From contig CAJMLF010000016.1 of assembly GCA_905214235.1 (NCBI GenBank), forward strand, positions 1 through 50,539: a DNA stretch of 50,539 nucleotides, in the 5' to 3' direction. Below are positions 42,826 through 50,539 of this stretch, in pieces (within the stretch, counting starts at the first letter, position 1; each line of letters starts with the position of its first letter). The notes beneath the pieces were generated by a model. The model did no database searches. It was given only the letters and a program-made list of their open reading frames with translations, and had not been told where the DNA came from. The position numbers and the translations under genes are program-made. This stretch comes from an uncultured bacterium (lineage in GTDB: Bacteria > Bacillota > Bacilli > Lactobacillales > Lactobacillaceae).

Positions 42826-44313
42826 TTAGAGTAGCCGCTTTTCAGACAAGGTATAGAAGATCCAGGCGAGTACGCCGAAGAAGACGGGACCAAAGGCGGT
42901 CCAGAATGCGGTTGAGTAGTCGTGTTCCAGCATTGGTTCAATGCAGGTAAAGAGGATCCCGATGGCAACGACCAGCCAGACAACAATGCTGACAATCCAG
43001 GTCGTCGTCATGCTCTTGTAGAAGACAAACGGCCGGTCGAGGTCCTTCTTCATCTTGAAGAACGGAAAGGCCCCAATCAAGAACAGGTACGGTGCCGACG
43101 AGGAAACATTCATCATATCGGTCAGGACGGTGTAGAATTTACCGGCGGTGTCACCACCGAAGGAAATAAAGAGGATGATGGCACTAACCAAGATTGCCTG
43201 GAACCACATTGCGTTGGCCGGCATCTGGACGTCATTAAGCTTAGTCAACTTCTTTGGTAAGAGCCGCGGATCACAGCCCTCAATAAAGGACTTGATTGGC
43301 GAGTAGGTCATTACAAAGGCCGCACCCAGGCCCCCAAAGACATCGGTAAAGGCGGTAAACTGAGCAAAAATCTTCCCCAGCAAAAGGGCGCCAGCGTGGC
43401 TAAATCCGAGTTTAGCGCCAAAGACAACCCCCATGTTTTCAATCAAAACATATTCAACGTTGGCCAGGTTAACACTCGACTTGCCAAGGAGGTGGTGCCA
43501 GTTAGCAGTCACCCCACAGACGAAGATGGTGATGATGTAGATGATGGTCATCATAATTGTGGCGATGATGACGGCCCGTGGGAAGGTCTTTTCCGGCTTC
43601 TTGACCGAGTCAATCAGGCCGGCCGTCGTTTCCATCCCCCCGTAAGCGAAGAGGGCGTAGACGATGAAGGAAATAACCGCGATTGGTGAAACAAAGCTGC
43701 TATTTGGCGACTTGACCATTGCCGTAGCAGTCAGTGGTTCCGCCAGGTGGCCACCCTGCATCAACCAGATAATTAAGCTAAGGACAACAAAGAGAACGGC
43801 AATCCCGATGGTGAAGGCCCCGCAAATCGAGGCAATCCGTGAAATAATGTTTATCCCCCGTGAAGCAATCAAGGTAACGACAAAGAGGAAGACAATTTCC
43901 AAAATTCCCAGCGTCTCGTTAGCACCCAAGCCAAAGAGGTGCCACGTCTGGGTCTTATCGGTTCCTGAAATCATCGTTGAGACGGAAACCAGGAAGAACT
44001 GGGTAGAAGAAACCAGCCAGACAACCCAGGCCGCCAACCAAATAAAGGAACCAATGAAGGCGGGTTTTTCACCAATTGACCCCCGCAGCCAGGAGAAGAT
44101 TCCCCCGTGAGCATCCTTAAACGATGCCCCGTATTCCGCAAACATCAGCGAAGAGGGGGCGAAGAAAAGGAACGCCGTTAAGACATACCAAATGATACTG
44201 GCATAGCCCATCTGGAAGTAGGCGTTCTGCGCATTACTAAAGCCGTAAATGGATGAGAAGATCATCAGGACCAGGCTCATCAGGCTAATTTTTCCAATAG
44301 TATTTTTATTCAA
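42826..44313 (-). CDS. YjeM-like amino-acid transporter (APC superfamily)
   Basis: A 495-residue membrane protein with about twelve hydrophobic segments, most like the glutamate:GABA-antiporter-type branch of APC transporters that contains YjeM. Landmarks are SIYGFSNAQNAYFQMGYASI near residue 22, FAEYGASFKDAHGGIFSWL near 60, and YALFAYGGMETTAGLIDSVK near 225. The substrate is unknown, likely an amino acid or amine. The start chosen is TTG 44313 (LNKNTIGKISL), which follows GAAGGG by 5 nt. The longer frame to 44343 also begins with TTG but lacks a ribosome site. It is a single-gene unit. Confidence 0.85.
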   Translation of the reverse strand: MNKNTIGKISLMSLVLMIFSSIYGFSNAQNAYFQMGYASIIWYVLTAFLFFAPSSLMFAEYGASFKDAHGGIFSWLRGSIGEKPAFIGSFIWLAAWVVWLVSSTQFFLVSVSTMISGTDKTQTWHLFGLGANETLGILEIVFLFVVTLIASRGINIISRIASICGAFTIGIAVLFVVLSLIIWLMQGGHLAEPLTATAMVKSPNSSFVSPIAVISFIVYALFAYGGMETTAGLIDSVKKPEKTFPRAVIIATIMMTIIYIITIFVCGVTANWHHLLGKSSVNLANVEYVLIENMGVVFGAKLGFSHAGALLLGKIFAQFTAFTDVFGGLGAAFVMTYSPIKSFIEGCDPRLLPKKLTKLNDVQMPANAMWFQAILVSAIILFISFGGDTAGKFYTVLTDMMNVSSSAPYLFLIGAFPFFKMKKDLDRPFVFYKSMTTTWIVSIVVWLVVAIGILFTCIEPMLEHDYSTAFWTAFGPVFFGVLAWIFYTLSEKRLL

Positions 44314-44411
44314 GATTACCCTTCTTTTTTGTATAAATATCAACAGAGCTTAGTATATAACTAAATTGATAAAATGTTAATGGCTAATCAAGAATAAAGT
44401 GTTCACCTAAT

Positions 44412-44468
44412 ATACAAAATATCCAGGTACCATCCCCTAGTTGAGGATAGCTCCTGGATATTTTGTAT
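44412..44468 (-). terminator. Long hairpin after the HCO-like membrane protein gene
   Basis: A perfect 16-bp inverted repeat (44412-44427 with 44453-44468) with an inner ATCC/GGAT stem. It contains the T-rich arm ATATTTTGTAT and overlaps the last base of the gene, so it probably works as a terminator or 3' stabiliser. Confidence 0.6.
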
Positions 44469-45862
44469 TATTTGCGTAATTTGCGTTGGTCATTGATTAA
44501 GTAGTAAACCATTCCGCACAGTAAGATGATGATCCCGGCGGCCAGGACCCAGGTCCCCGGACCAAACGAGTGGTAGTTAACAAGCATAAAAATTAGGGCC
44601 CCAATAAAGGTGATGATAATCCCCCACCGGATGATTATCTGGAAGATCCGATTGGCCCGCACCTTCAGTGACCGTTCCGCCAGTAGCATCAAGAGCATCA
44701 TTGCGGGGAACAGCAACAGGCAGACGTCCACGTGCAACAGGCGGAAGATAAAGCCGTAGTTCCCCCGCGGCGTTGTTGGCACGTCTGAGTTATACAGGTC
44801 AGCGCGGTACTCTTCCAAGAAACCGAGGCCGCCGACCGCTAAGAAGATGCAGACCATTGCGGTAAAAATTCCCCGAATCGTGTACGTTGCCGTCCGTGAT
44901 AGCTCATGGTTGGCAGCGTGCTTACCAAAGGCGCTCGCCCCGGTGATGAGGACGGCCCCAACAAAGGTGAAGACCCCAATCACGAAGTCACCCAGGTCAA
45001 CCCCGGCGACACTGTGGCCACGCGGTTCGAAAAAGCCCTTTTCAGTAAAGAGGTGCGGAATCTGTACCCCTGAACCACCAAGTCCAGAAACGAGGTAAAT
45101 GGCAAGGGTCAGAATAATTCCGATAATGAGGAACCATTCCCCAACGTTACGGACGGTCTTCGCCTTCCCCACCAGGTAACTGCCGAAGCGGTAGTTCGCG
45201 ATGGCAATCAGCAGGGACAGGACCGAGACAACCATCATATCCGAGTGGTTTCGGAGCAGGGCGTCCTGCCATTCCGCCAGGGTATAACCAATCTGGTTGG
45301 CGTACCATCCACAAATTCCTGGCCAGTTACCAAAATCCATGATGAAACCAACGAGGTCGCCGAACAGCCCCGCAACCAGGGCTGAGGTAGCGGCAAGGAG
45401 GGCAATCCAGTAGGCCTTGGTCCGCTTAAAGGCCCGGTCCTTTAGGATGATGAACCCAATTACCAGTGACAATAGGATAATGTCGAGAGCAAACATACTG
45501 AGAATCTGGTACCAGAGGGTGATCTTGTGAACCATCGACCGGTTAATTGCCCCACCCGTTACTCCAATCAGGACACAGGCAATGGTGATGTAAAAGATAA
45601 TCTTCTTGATAGTCTGGCTAAGGTTAAAGACGTGGCTAACCAGTAACCCCGTGATTCCCGCAAAGCCCACGGTCAGACCATGCAAGTAGAAGATGCGTGA
45701 GTAGTTTAACGCACTCCCCCGGACCGTGTAAAAGGCAAAGGGATGGGTAACTAGCAGCCCGCCGCACAGTGCGTATACGATCATCACCACAATTAACCAT
45801 TTAATGATGTATGACCACGAATACTTACCAATACCGACTTCGGTATAATTCTGATTTTTCAT
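44468..45862 (-). CDS. Polytopic membrane protein with heme-copper-oxidase-like histidines
   Basis: A 464-residue protein with about twelve hydrophobic segments. Conserved-looking His residues occur in FYLHGLTVGFAGITG (second helix, reminiscent of the low-spin heme ligand of subunit I/NorB-type proteins), LRNHSDMMVVS (about residue 209), EPRGHSVAGVDLGD (about 286) and RLLHVDVCLLLFP (about 380). Full HPEVY and HH copper motifs are not seen, so it is at best a divergent relative. The function is unknown. The start is ATG 45862 after GGGAGAG, 26 codons into the longer frame. A MarR-type operator overlaps its upstream region, directly after the MarR gene. Confidence 0.7.
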   Translation of the reverse strand: MKNQNYTEVGIGKYSWSYIIKWLIVVMIVYALCGGLLVTHPFAFYTVRGSALNYSRIFYLHGLTVGFAGITGLLVSHVFNLSQTIKKIIFYITIACVLIGVTGGAINRSMVHKITLWYQILSMFALDIILLSLVIGFIILKDRAFKRTKAYWIALLAATSALVAGLFGDLVGFIMDFGNWPGICGWYANQIGYTLAEWQDALLRNHSDMMVVSVLSLLIAIANYRFGSYLVGKAKTVRNVGEWFLIIGIILTLAIYLVSGLGGSGVQIPHLFTEKGFFEPRGHSVAGVDLGDFVIGVFTFVGAVLITGASAFGKHAANHELSRTATYTIRGIFTAMVCIFLAVGGLGFLEEYRADLYNSDVPTTPRGNYGFIFRLLHVDVCLLLFPAMMLLMLLAERSLKVRANRIFQIIIRWGIIITFIGALIFMLVNYHSFGPGTWVLAAGIIILLCGMVYYLINDQRKLRK

Positions 45863-45878
45863 ATCGGTCTCTCCCAAA

Positions 45879-45896
45879 TAGTATGATATCGTACTA
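45879..45896 (-). promoter_or_regulatory. Probable MarR operator
   Basis: TAGTATGATATCGTACTA is an 18-bp palindrome with one mismatched pair, lying between the MarR stop and the membrane-protein start (17 bp upstream). Its size and symmetry fit MarR-family operators. Confidence 0.7.
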
Positions 45897-45932
45897 AACG
45901 ATAGCACAAAAAAGCGGCAGCGAAAAGGCTGC

Positions 45933-46364
45933 TTAATCATCTGGGTTTAACTGGTCCCGAAAATCATCCTTAATCTTCTGGAAAGCTGGTAAGAGCTGGG
46001 CAAAGTCAGCCGGGTGCTTCTGCTGGACGGCAAGCTCACTAGCCGTCAATTCGTCGACCAGGGGCCCGACCAACTCCTTTCCCCGCGGGGTCAATGATAG
46101 AAGTCGTTTACGCCCATCCGTGGGGTCCTTAGTGACCGCAAGGACGGCGGCGTCCCGAAACTTGTTAATCATTGAATTGATTGTCTGTTTGGGGATACTC
46201 CACCGTTTACTGATCTCGTTGGCGTGGGCCTGATTGTCATGGTTATAAATGTAGTAAAGAAAGTGGAGTTCATTGAAATTTAGCCGGTGCTCTTGGGCAT
46301 AGCGGGCATAGACCTGGGAGAACTCGGCAATTAATTGAGCAAGGTCATCAAAATAATTCTTCAT
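45933..46364 (-). CDS. MarR family transcriptional regulator
   Basis: A 143-residue winged-helix regulator with the DNA-binding region ANEISKRWSIPKQTINSMINKF (about residues 48-69) and wing DPTDGRKRLLSLTPRGKEL (about 80-98). It starts at ATG after AGGGGGAAAT, only 8 nt after the LacI-family gene end, so the two may be co-transcribed. The operator-like palindrome downstream, before the membrane-protein gene, is its likely target. Its inducer is unknown. Confidence 0.92.
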   Translation of the reverse strand: MKNYFDDLAQLIAEFSQVYARYAQEHRLNFNELHFLYYIYNHDNQAHANEISKRWSIPKQTINSMINKFRDAAVLAVTKDPTDGRKRLLSLTPRGKELVGPLVDELTASELAVQQKHPADFAQLLPAFQKIKDDFRDQLNPDD

Positions 46365-46372
46365 ATTTCCCC

Positions 46373-47371
46373 CTACTTGATACGCTTTACCGAGGCTGCT
46401 GGCAAGAACTTGACTGGTAGTTTGTAGCTGTCCTTGACCGGCTGATGATTGATTTCCCTTTGCAGGATCTTAACTGCTTGTTGGGCAATCTCACCAATCG
46501 GCTGCTCCATCGTCGCCAGTTCAGGGACCATCATCCGCGTTGTTGGAACGCCATCGTAGCCGATTATCTGCAGGTCATCGGGCACCTTAATCCCCCGCTG
46601 CTGGGCAACCTGAAGGAGGAGGATCGCGTCCATGTCGTTGCTGGCAAAAATACCATCCACGGCCGGATAGTCAGTGAATAACTTGTTAAACAGCACCAGC
46701 TTATCCTCCCGGGTGCTCCCGAAGTCAACACTGTAGGTATGCGGTGTTAAGCCATGCTCTTTCATCACGTCTTCGTAGGCTTGCTGACGCAGGTAGTCGT
46801 GGCGGTCAAAGAGCTGCTCACTGTCGGTATGGAGGATATGGCGGGCCCTCCGGTCCAAAAGCGCCTGGGTCGCTTGCCGTCCCCCCTGGTAGTTGTCGGA
46901 ACTAATGTTAGGAATTGTGGAACGGAGGTAACGGTCAATTGAAACGATTGGCATGTTGGTATGTTGGTACTCAGGGATTTGCTGTTGGTGGTTGTGGGTG
47001 GCAATTACGAGGCCATCTACTTGGCGGGCCAGTAATTGCTGGAGGTACTTTCTTTCCTTATCAATATCGTTTTCTGCGTTCCCAATCATGACCCGGAAAC
47101 CACTCTTGAAAAACCGCCGCTCCAATTCATAGGTTAGTTGACCGAAAAATGGGTTGGCAATTGTCGGGACCAGGATACCAATAGCCATTGTCCGCTGGGC
47201 CTGGAGCTGCTTGGCAATTATATTAGGCCGGTAGTTTAGTTTCTTCATTGCTGCTTCAACCTTGGCAATTGTTTCCTTACTTAGGTAGCCCCGGCGGTTA
47301 ATCACCCGCGAGACGGTGGTGGCGGAAACCTTGGCGACCTTAGCAACATCATTCAGTGTCGGCTGGCTCAT
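46373..47371 (-). CDS. LacI family sucrose-type repressor
   Basis: A 332-residue regulator with the LacI helix-turn-helix (TLNDVAKVAKVSATTVSRVI, about residues 4-23) and hinge helix (KKLNYRPNIIAKQL). A periplasmic-binding-protein-like effector domain follows from about residue 60 (TMAIGILVPTIANPFFGQLTYELE). The start chosen is ATG 47371 (MSQPTLNDV) after AAGAAGG, six codons inside the longest frame. It lies directly behind the GH32-permease operon. The operators there and at the gtfA promoter share CGTTTGACA half-sites, so this protein probably represses both sucrose loci. The effector is inferred to be a sugar. Confidence 0.9.
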   Translation of the reverse strand: MSQPTLNDVAKVAKVSATTVSRVINRRGYLSKETIAKVEAAMKKLNYRPNIIAKQLQAQRTMAIGILVPTIANPFFGQLTYELERRFFKSGFRVMIGNAENDIDKERKYLQQLLARQVDGLVIATHNHQQQIPEYQHTNMPIVSIDRYLRSTIPNISSDNYQGGRQATQALLDRRARHILHTDSEQLFDRHDYLRQQAYEDVMKEHGLTPHTYSVDFGSTREDKLVLFNKLFTDYPAVDGIFASNDMDAILLLQVAQQRGIKVPDDLQIIGYDGVPTTRMMVPELATMEQPIGEIAQQAVKILQREINHQPVKDSYKLPVKFLPAASVKRIK

Positions 47372-47443
47372 AATCAACCTTCTTTTCATTTATTTTCACT
47401 ATTTTCAATATACACCAACCGACGAGCGCAAAAAAGAGGGATT

Positions 47444-47484
47444 GAGGCTGGGAGAAAACTTTGTTTTCTCACCAGCCTCTTTTA
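47444..47484. terminator. Strong 16-bp terminator hairpin
   Basis: GAGGCTGG plus GAGAAAAC (47444-47459) pairs with GTTTTCTC plus CCAGCCTC (47463-47479) with one bulged A. T4 follows on the plus strand; on the minus strand a T6 lies 9 nt away. With the next element it insulates the LacI gene from the GH32 operon. Confidence 0.75.
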
Positions 47485-47513
47485 GTTTTCCGAATATTAC
47501 ACAGTAATCGCGG

Positions 47514-47601
47514 AAAAAAAGCGTGCTCCTAGTGTCTAGTTACGGACAATCATTGGCCCGTACCGTGCCAACAATCGTCCTATACTAGCCATACGGAGCA
47601 C
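47514..47601 (-). terminator. Extended multi-helix terminator of the GH32-permease operon
   Basis: On the minus strand four nested helices lie on one axis: GTGCTCC/GGAGCAC (47523-47529 with 47595-47601), CTAGT/ACTAG, GGAC/GTCC and TTGGC/GCCAA. They are separated by symmetric internal loops of 6, 3 and 5 nt and a 9-nt apical loop. T7 follows (47514-47520). This is much larger than a normal terminator and may have another RNA role. Confidence 0.65.
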
Positions 47602-47639
47602 TCTGAAGCTTTTTTCCCAGCTTCAATCCTTCTATTCAT

Positions 47640-48911
47640 TTATTCACGTTTCTTAAGGGGTTGTCCGTTAACATCCTGGTTATCTTTCAGGATTACGAAG
47701 CAACCGTAAATTCCGGCGCAGAGGACGATGGCCGCAATGACCAGGAAGGTTGGCTGGTAGCCAATCTTGTCCCGCAAGATCCCCAGTGGGGTTGATAGGA
47801 TAACCTGGCCGATAGACCCGGCAATCCCGGTCACGATGTTAATCGTTGCCGACAGCCGTGGGTCATAGTGAAGGGTGTAGTAACGGAACATTACCACAAC
47901 GAAGATGGCCGTTTCCGGGGCGTGGAGCAACTTAATGCAAGAAACACCCAGTGGGTTGGTGATCAGGCCACAACCGGCAATCCGGATGAACATGAAGGTC
48001 GTCCCAATCAGGATGGTCTTCTTGATCCCGACCTTGCGCATCAGGATTGGGACCAGGCCCATGAAGATTGATTCAAGAAAGACTTCAACAGAGTTAAGAA
48101 TCCCATACATGTGATCCCCGGCAGCCTGGGTGGCAAAGAACTTCGTGAAGAATTGGGGGAACATCTGCTGGTCAAAGATGGTGTAGAAGGTTCCACTGAA
48201 GACCAGGAAGATGGCAATTTCCCACAGACTCTTGATCTTGAAGATTTTCAGGAAGTCCTTGGTTGACAGTGGTTGTGATTCACGTTCGTTTTCCTTCTTA
48301 TCCTCAAACTTTTCCAGGTTCTTAGGATTCCGGATTGGGTTCCAAAATACGAGGACGATCAGCAGGATTAAGGCAATTGCGGAACCGGACCAGAAAACCA
48401 GGTATGGGCTAATGGTGAACAGGAAACCAGCGGCAAGGGCCGCAGCAGCGTAACCGAAGGATCCCCAGGCCCGCGCCTGCCCGTACTGGTAACCGAACCG
48501 CCGGCTAATCCGTTCAGCCAGCGCTTCAAACATCGGGGAAGCGGACAGGTAGGCAAAGGTCAAATAAATTGACCCAAGCAAGGCCCCAAGCATGAAGTGG
48601 GCTTTAAGGATTGGAATGTAAAGCCAGGTAAAGAATGGGCCAAGCAGCATTTCAAGGATGGCACAGAAAATCAGGAGGTTCCGCCGGGTCCCCAGACGGT
48701 CCTGGAAGTTACTGTAAACCAGGTTCATTACCAGTGAAATTGCTGAGTTAAACGAATAGATGGCTCCCACCTGGGCACCGGAAAAGCCTTCCTTAGTTGT
48801 CAACCAGATTTGGAAGAAGGACCACCAGATCCCCCAGCCCGCAAAGAATAGCAATAAGTTTAATGAGTAACTGGCGTAAAAGGGGTTCCGCCACTGACTA
48901 CTTTTTCCCAT
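47640..48911 (-). CDS. LacY/CscB-type MFS sugar:H+ symporter (sucrose permease)
   Basis: A 423-residue oligosaccharide:H+ symporter family protein with twelve predicted helices. Family landmarks are NPFYASYSLNLLLFFAGWGI (N-terminus), SFNSAISLVMNLVYSNFQDRLG with the DxxG motif near residue 70, FGYQYGQARAWGSFGYAAAA with the conserved Arg near 145, and C-terminal TLHYDPRLSATI with a His-Asp pair near 330. Relatives carry lactose, raffinose or sucrose. Adjacent GH32 hydrolase and LacI repressor point to sucrose or a fructoside. Only 1 nt separates it from the upstream hydrolase gene, so it is the second gene of that operon. Confidence 0.9.
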   Translation of the reverse strand: MGKSSQWRNPFYASYSLNLLLFFAGWGIWWSFFQIWLTTKEGFSGAQVGAIYSFNSAISLVMNLVYSNFQDRLGTRRNLLIFCAILEMLLGPFFTWLYIPILKAHFMLGALLGSIYLTFAYLSASPMFEALAERISRRFGYQYGQARAWGSFGYAAAALAAGFLFTISPYLVFWSGSAIALILLIVLVFWNPIRNPKNLEKFEDKKENERESQPLSTKDFLKIFKIKSLWEIAIFLVFSGTFYTIFDQQMFPQFFTKFFATQAAGDHMYGILNSVEVFLESIFMGLVPILMRKVGIKKTILIGTTFMFIRIAGCGLITNPLGVSCIKLLHAPETAIFVVVMFRYYTLHYDPRLSATINIVTGIAGSIGQVILSTPLGILRDKIGYQPTFLVIAAIVLCAGIYGCFVILKDNQDVNGQPLKKRE

Positions 48912-48912
48912 T

Positions 48913-50337
48913 TTAATCTGCTTCCCTTCCTAATACATAAACTTGTTCATCTAATGCCACCTGCTTACCGCTGACGGTGGCACTTACCTTCCCAGCTGCG
49001 TAATAACGTTCTGTGAAGCTTGCCGCCCCGTCGTTGATAAAGCACTCAACAGAACTGGTATCAACGAAGATGTGGACATCCTTGATTGGCGCCGCCAGCG
49101 TTGCGTACCGGTACTGGTCCTGGGCACCACGACGGTAAAGGGTCACCTTGGTGCCGTGGACGCTGACCTTAATCAGGGTACCCTGGCTGTCGTTAAGTAC
49201 CCACTGGAAGTCGTTGAGGCCTTCACTGCTTGCCCGGAAAAGGTATTCGGCATGTTGGGCATCGCTCACGGCTACCTGTTTTTTACCATCAAGGGTCAGA
49301 TGATTATCCACCCCGCCGACTTGCCGTAACTGGGTAAGTTCTTCTACCGGCCGGTTCTTAACCTGGCCACCTTCTAAGGCCAGCTCACGTGGCAGGGTCA
49401 GCGTTCCGGCCCAGCCATCAGCCTGTTCCAGCATCTTTTCGTTGAACGGGCTGAGCCAGCCGAAGAAAATCCGGCGCTTGTCAGGCGTTTGCATCGTCTG
49501 GGTGGCGTAGAAGTTGTGACCGTGGTCTAATTCACGGAACTCACTGCCGGTAAACTGGTGCTGCTGGTAGTCGAGGTGGCCAACCGCGTAGCAGACCTGC
49601 GAAAGGTTCATAAACTTCTCTGCCTGCGCCTTCATCCCCATCGGCGAACAAAGCAATACCTCTTGGCCATCGAGGGTGAACAGGTCGGGGCACTCCCACA
49701 TCCAGCCTTCCTTTTCACGGCTGTGCGAGCTGACGATTGGGCCGCATGGTTGCCACTGTTTGAGGTCGGTCGACTCGTACATGAGGATCCGGCCCAGCTG
49801 GTGCGGCTTATCCTGGCTACCAACTACCATGTAGTAACGGTCACCGTGCTTCCATACCTTCGGGTCACGGAAGTGCTGGGTGTTGTCTGCCGGCGTCTTG
49901 ATCAGCGGGTTACCCGCGTACTTGTGAAAGGTCAGGCCGTCGTCCGAATAGGCCATGTTCTGGTTTTCCCAGAAGTGGTCGAGGTCGCCATCACCGTAGT
50001 AGTTGTGACCGGTGTAAAAGAGGTAGAGGCGGCCATCTTTGACGACTGCGGAGCCGGAGAAACAACCGCCGCTGTCCTCAGGAGCACCGGGGGTCAGGGC
50101 AATTGGTAATTGTTCCCAGTGAACGAGGTCCTTACTGCGGATGTGTCCCCAATGCATCGGGCCCCATTCAGCAGAATACGGGTGAAACTGGTAAAAAACG
50201 TGGTAGTAGCCTTTAAAGAAGCAGAGGCCGTTGGGATCATTGAGCCAGCCGCCCGGGGTTTGGATATGGTACCACTGGCGGAAACGCTCGTTGGTAACCT
50301 TACTTATCTTGCTTGGGTCAAAATCTTCTGTCATCAT
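48913..50337 (-). CDS. scrB: Sucrose/beta-fructoside hydrolase (GH32)
   Basis: A 474-residue glycoside hydrolase family 32 enzyme. It has a five-bladed propeller with nucleophile D34 (GGWLNDPNG), stabiliser D158 (HFRDPKVW) and acid/base E215 (MWECPDLF), and a C-terminal beta-sandwich from about residue 340. There is no signal peptide, so it acts inside the cell. Because its partner is a proton symporter and no PTS gene is here, free sucrose is the likely substrate, though sucrose-6-phosphate hydrolases look the same. It starts at ATG 50337 after AAAGGAACG; an adjacent second ATG is possible. The promoter has a large operator palindrome and cre sites. Confidence 0.93.
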   Translation of the reverse strand: MMTEDFDPSKISKVTNERFRQWYHIQTPGGWLNDPNGLCFFKGYYHVFYQFHPYSAEWGPMHWGHIRSKDLVHWEQLPIALTPGAPEDSGGCFSGSAVVKDGRLYLFYTGHNYYGDGDLDHFWENQNMAYSDDGLTFHKYAGNPLIKTPADNTQHFRDPKVWKHGDRYYMVVGSQDKPHQLGRILMYESTDLKQWQPCGPIVSSHSREKEGWMWECPDLFTLDGQEVLLCSPMGMKAQAEKFMNLSQVCYAVGHLDYQQHQFTGSEFRELDHGHNFYATQTMQTPDKRRIFFGWLSPFNEKMLEQADGWAGTLTLPRELALEGGQVKNRPVEELTQLRQVGGVDNHLTLDGKKQVAVSDAQHAEYLFRASSEGLNDFQWVLNDSQGTLIKVSVHGTKVTLYRRGAQDQYRYATLAAPIKDVHIFVDTSSVECFINDGAASFTERYYAAGKVSATVSGKQVALDEQVYVLGREAD

Positions 50338-50350
50338 TCGTCGTTCCTTT

Positions 50351-50365
50351 CGTTAGCGCTTTCAT
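50351..50365 (-). promoter_or_regulatory. cre-like site 1 upstream of scrB
   Basis: On the minus strand ATGAAAGCGCTAACG matches the catabolite-responsive element consensus at nearly all positions. It lies just after the expected start of transcription, where CcpA would block elongation. Confidence 0.6.
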
Positions 50366-50380
50366 CTAAGCTATGGCAAT

Positions 50381-50438
50381 AATATACAGCCGTTATTTTT
50401 GTATGTCAATCGTTTGACATGTCAAACGATTGACATAC
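50381..50438 (-). promoter_or_regulatory. scrB promoter with a 38-bp perfect palindromic operator
   Basis: On the minus strand TTGACA (50404-50409), 17 bp, TATATT (50381-50386). The -35 lies inside a perfect 38-bp palindrome (50401-50438) made of two copies of TGTCAATCGTTTGACA, each itself nearly symmetric. This is suited to a LacI-family repressor binding as two dimers. Half-site CGTTTGACA recurs in the gtfA operators. Confidence 0.85.
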
Positions 50439-50448
50439 CCCTTATCCC

Positions 50449-50462
50449 TGTAAGCGTTTCAC
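50449..50462 (-). promoter_or_regulatory. cre-like site 2 upstream of scrB
   Basis: TGTAAGCGTTTCAC fits the cre consensus TGWAANCGNTNWCA except at the final base. It lies upstream of the operator, so a second CcpA site or a site for the next gene is possible. The last 80 bp of the window hold no supportable gene. Confidence 0.55.
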
Positions 50463-50539
50463 GAATTTAAATTTTTTTGAGCGAGCGGCGAATTTACAAT
50501 TGAAATGCAACACAAAGTAAAAAAATAAACCCATACCGG

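Noticed and set aside
1..50539. CRISPR array, tRNA, rRNA or prophage
   Set aside because: No regularly spaced repeats, cloverleaf-like genes, rRNA blocks or phage structural genes were seen.

Overview
The window looks like a chromosomal segment of a heterofermentative lactobacillus, most likely genus Limosilactobacillus. This is a genus-level inference from gene content and protein style: GtfA-type sucrose phosphorylase, Lsa-like ABC-F protein, short ProB, NhaC, EF-P and K+ transport genes. By eye the GC content is near 50 percent, except for a clearly AT-richer block at about 17.2-29.1 kb. I saw no rRNA, tRNA, phage module or CRISPR array.

Layout. 0.1-2.9 kb: sugar permease plus sucrose phosphorylase, under a promoter with two LacI-type operators. 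3-6.5 kb: tandem ABM-domain protein, Dyp-type peroxidase, and an ABC-F protein behind a transcription attenuator. 6.5-15.5 kb: housekeeping stretch with esterase, amino-acid permease, RecQ, methyltransferase, KtrA/KtrB K+ uptake with a structured leader, HerA-like ATPase and GNAT. 15.7-17.2 kb: fused amino-acid ABC transporter.

17.2-29.1 kb: AT-rich accessory island for sugar-acid (aldarate) use. It holds galactarate dehydratase GarD, a GntP permease, an enolase-superfamily dehydratase, a propeller lactonase, a D-2-hydroxyacid dehydrogenase, two broken transporters (DASS and AEC) and a LysR regulator. A shared dyad motif (TTC-N7-GAA type) lies in front of its transcription units, so the LysR protein probably controls it. 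The island carries two copies of a palindromic MITE-like repeat, an N-terminally deleted tnpB and two IS200/IS605-type right-end hairpins, and it is decaying through two in-frame stop codons.

29.2-37.4 kb: lipoprotein, EF-P, a frameshifted CPA2 K+/H+ antiporter with its own leader RNA, an MDR alcohol dehydrogenase, an Ldh2-type dehydrogenase and a DHA2 efflux pump. 37.4-42.7 kb: GRP sugar transporter, a 37-aa small protein, NhaC behind a tyrosine-codon attenuator leader peptide, then proBA behind a proline T-box. 42.8-50.5 kb: YjeM-like amino-acid transporter, a MarR-controlled polytopic membrane protein with heme-copper-oxidase-like histidines, and a second sucrose locus (LacI regulator, LacY/CscB-type permease, GH32 hydrolase). 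Its promoter carries a 38-bp perfect palindrome sharing half-sites with the operators at the left edge of the window.

The strongest candidate for an undescribed system is the nhaC leader. A 21-codon ORF with six tyrosine codons in eight is followed by a 10-bp hairpin and two terminator-like hairpins, which looks like ribosome-mediated tyrosine attenuation beside a conventional T-box. The LysR-box aldarate island and its RNA-like remnants come next.
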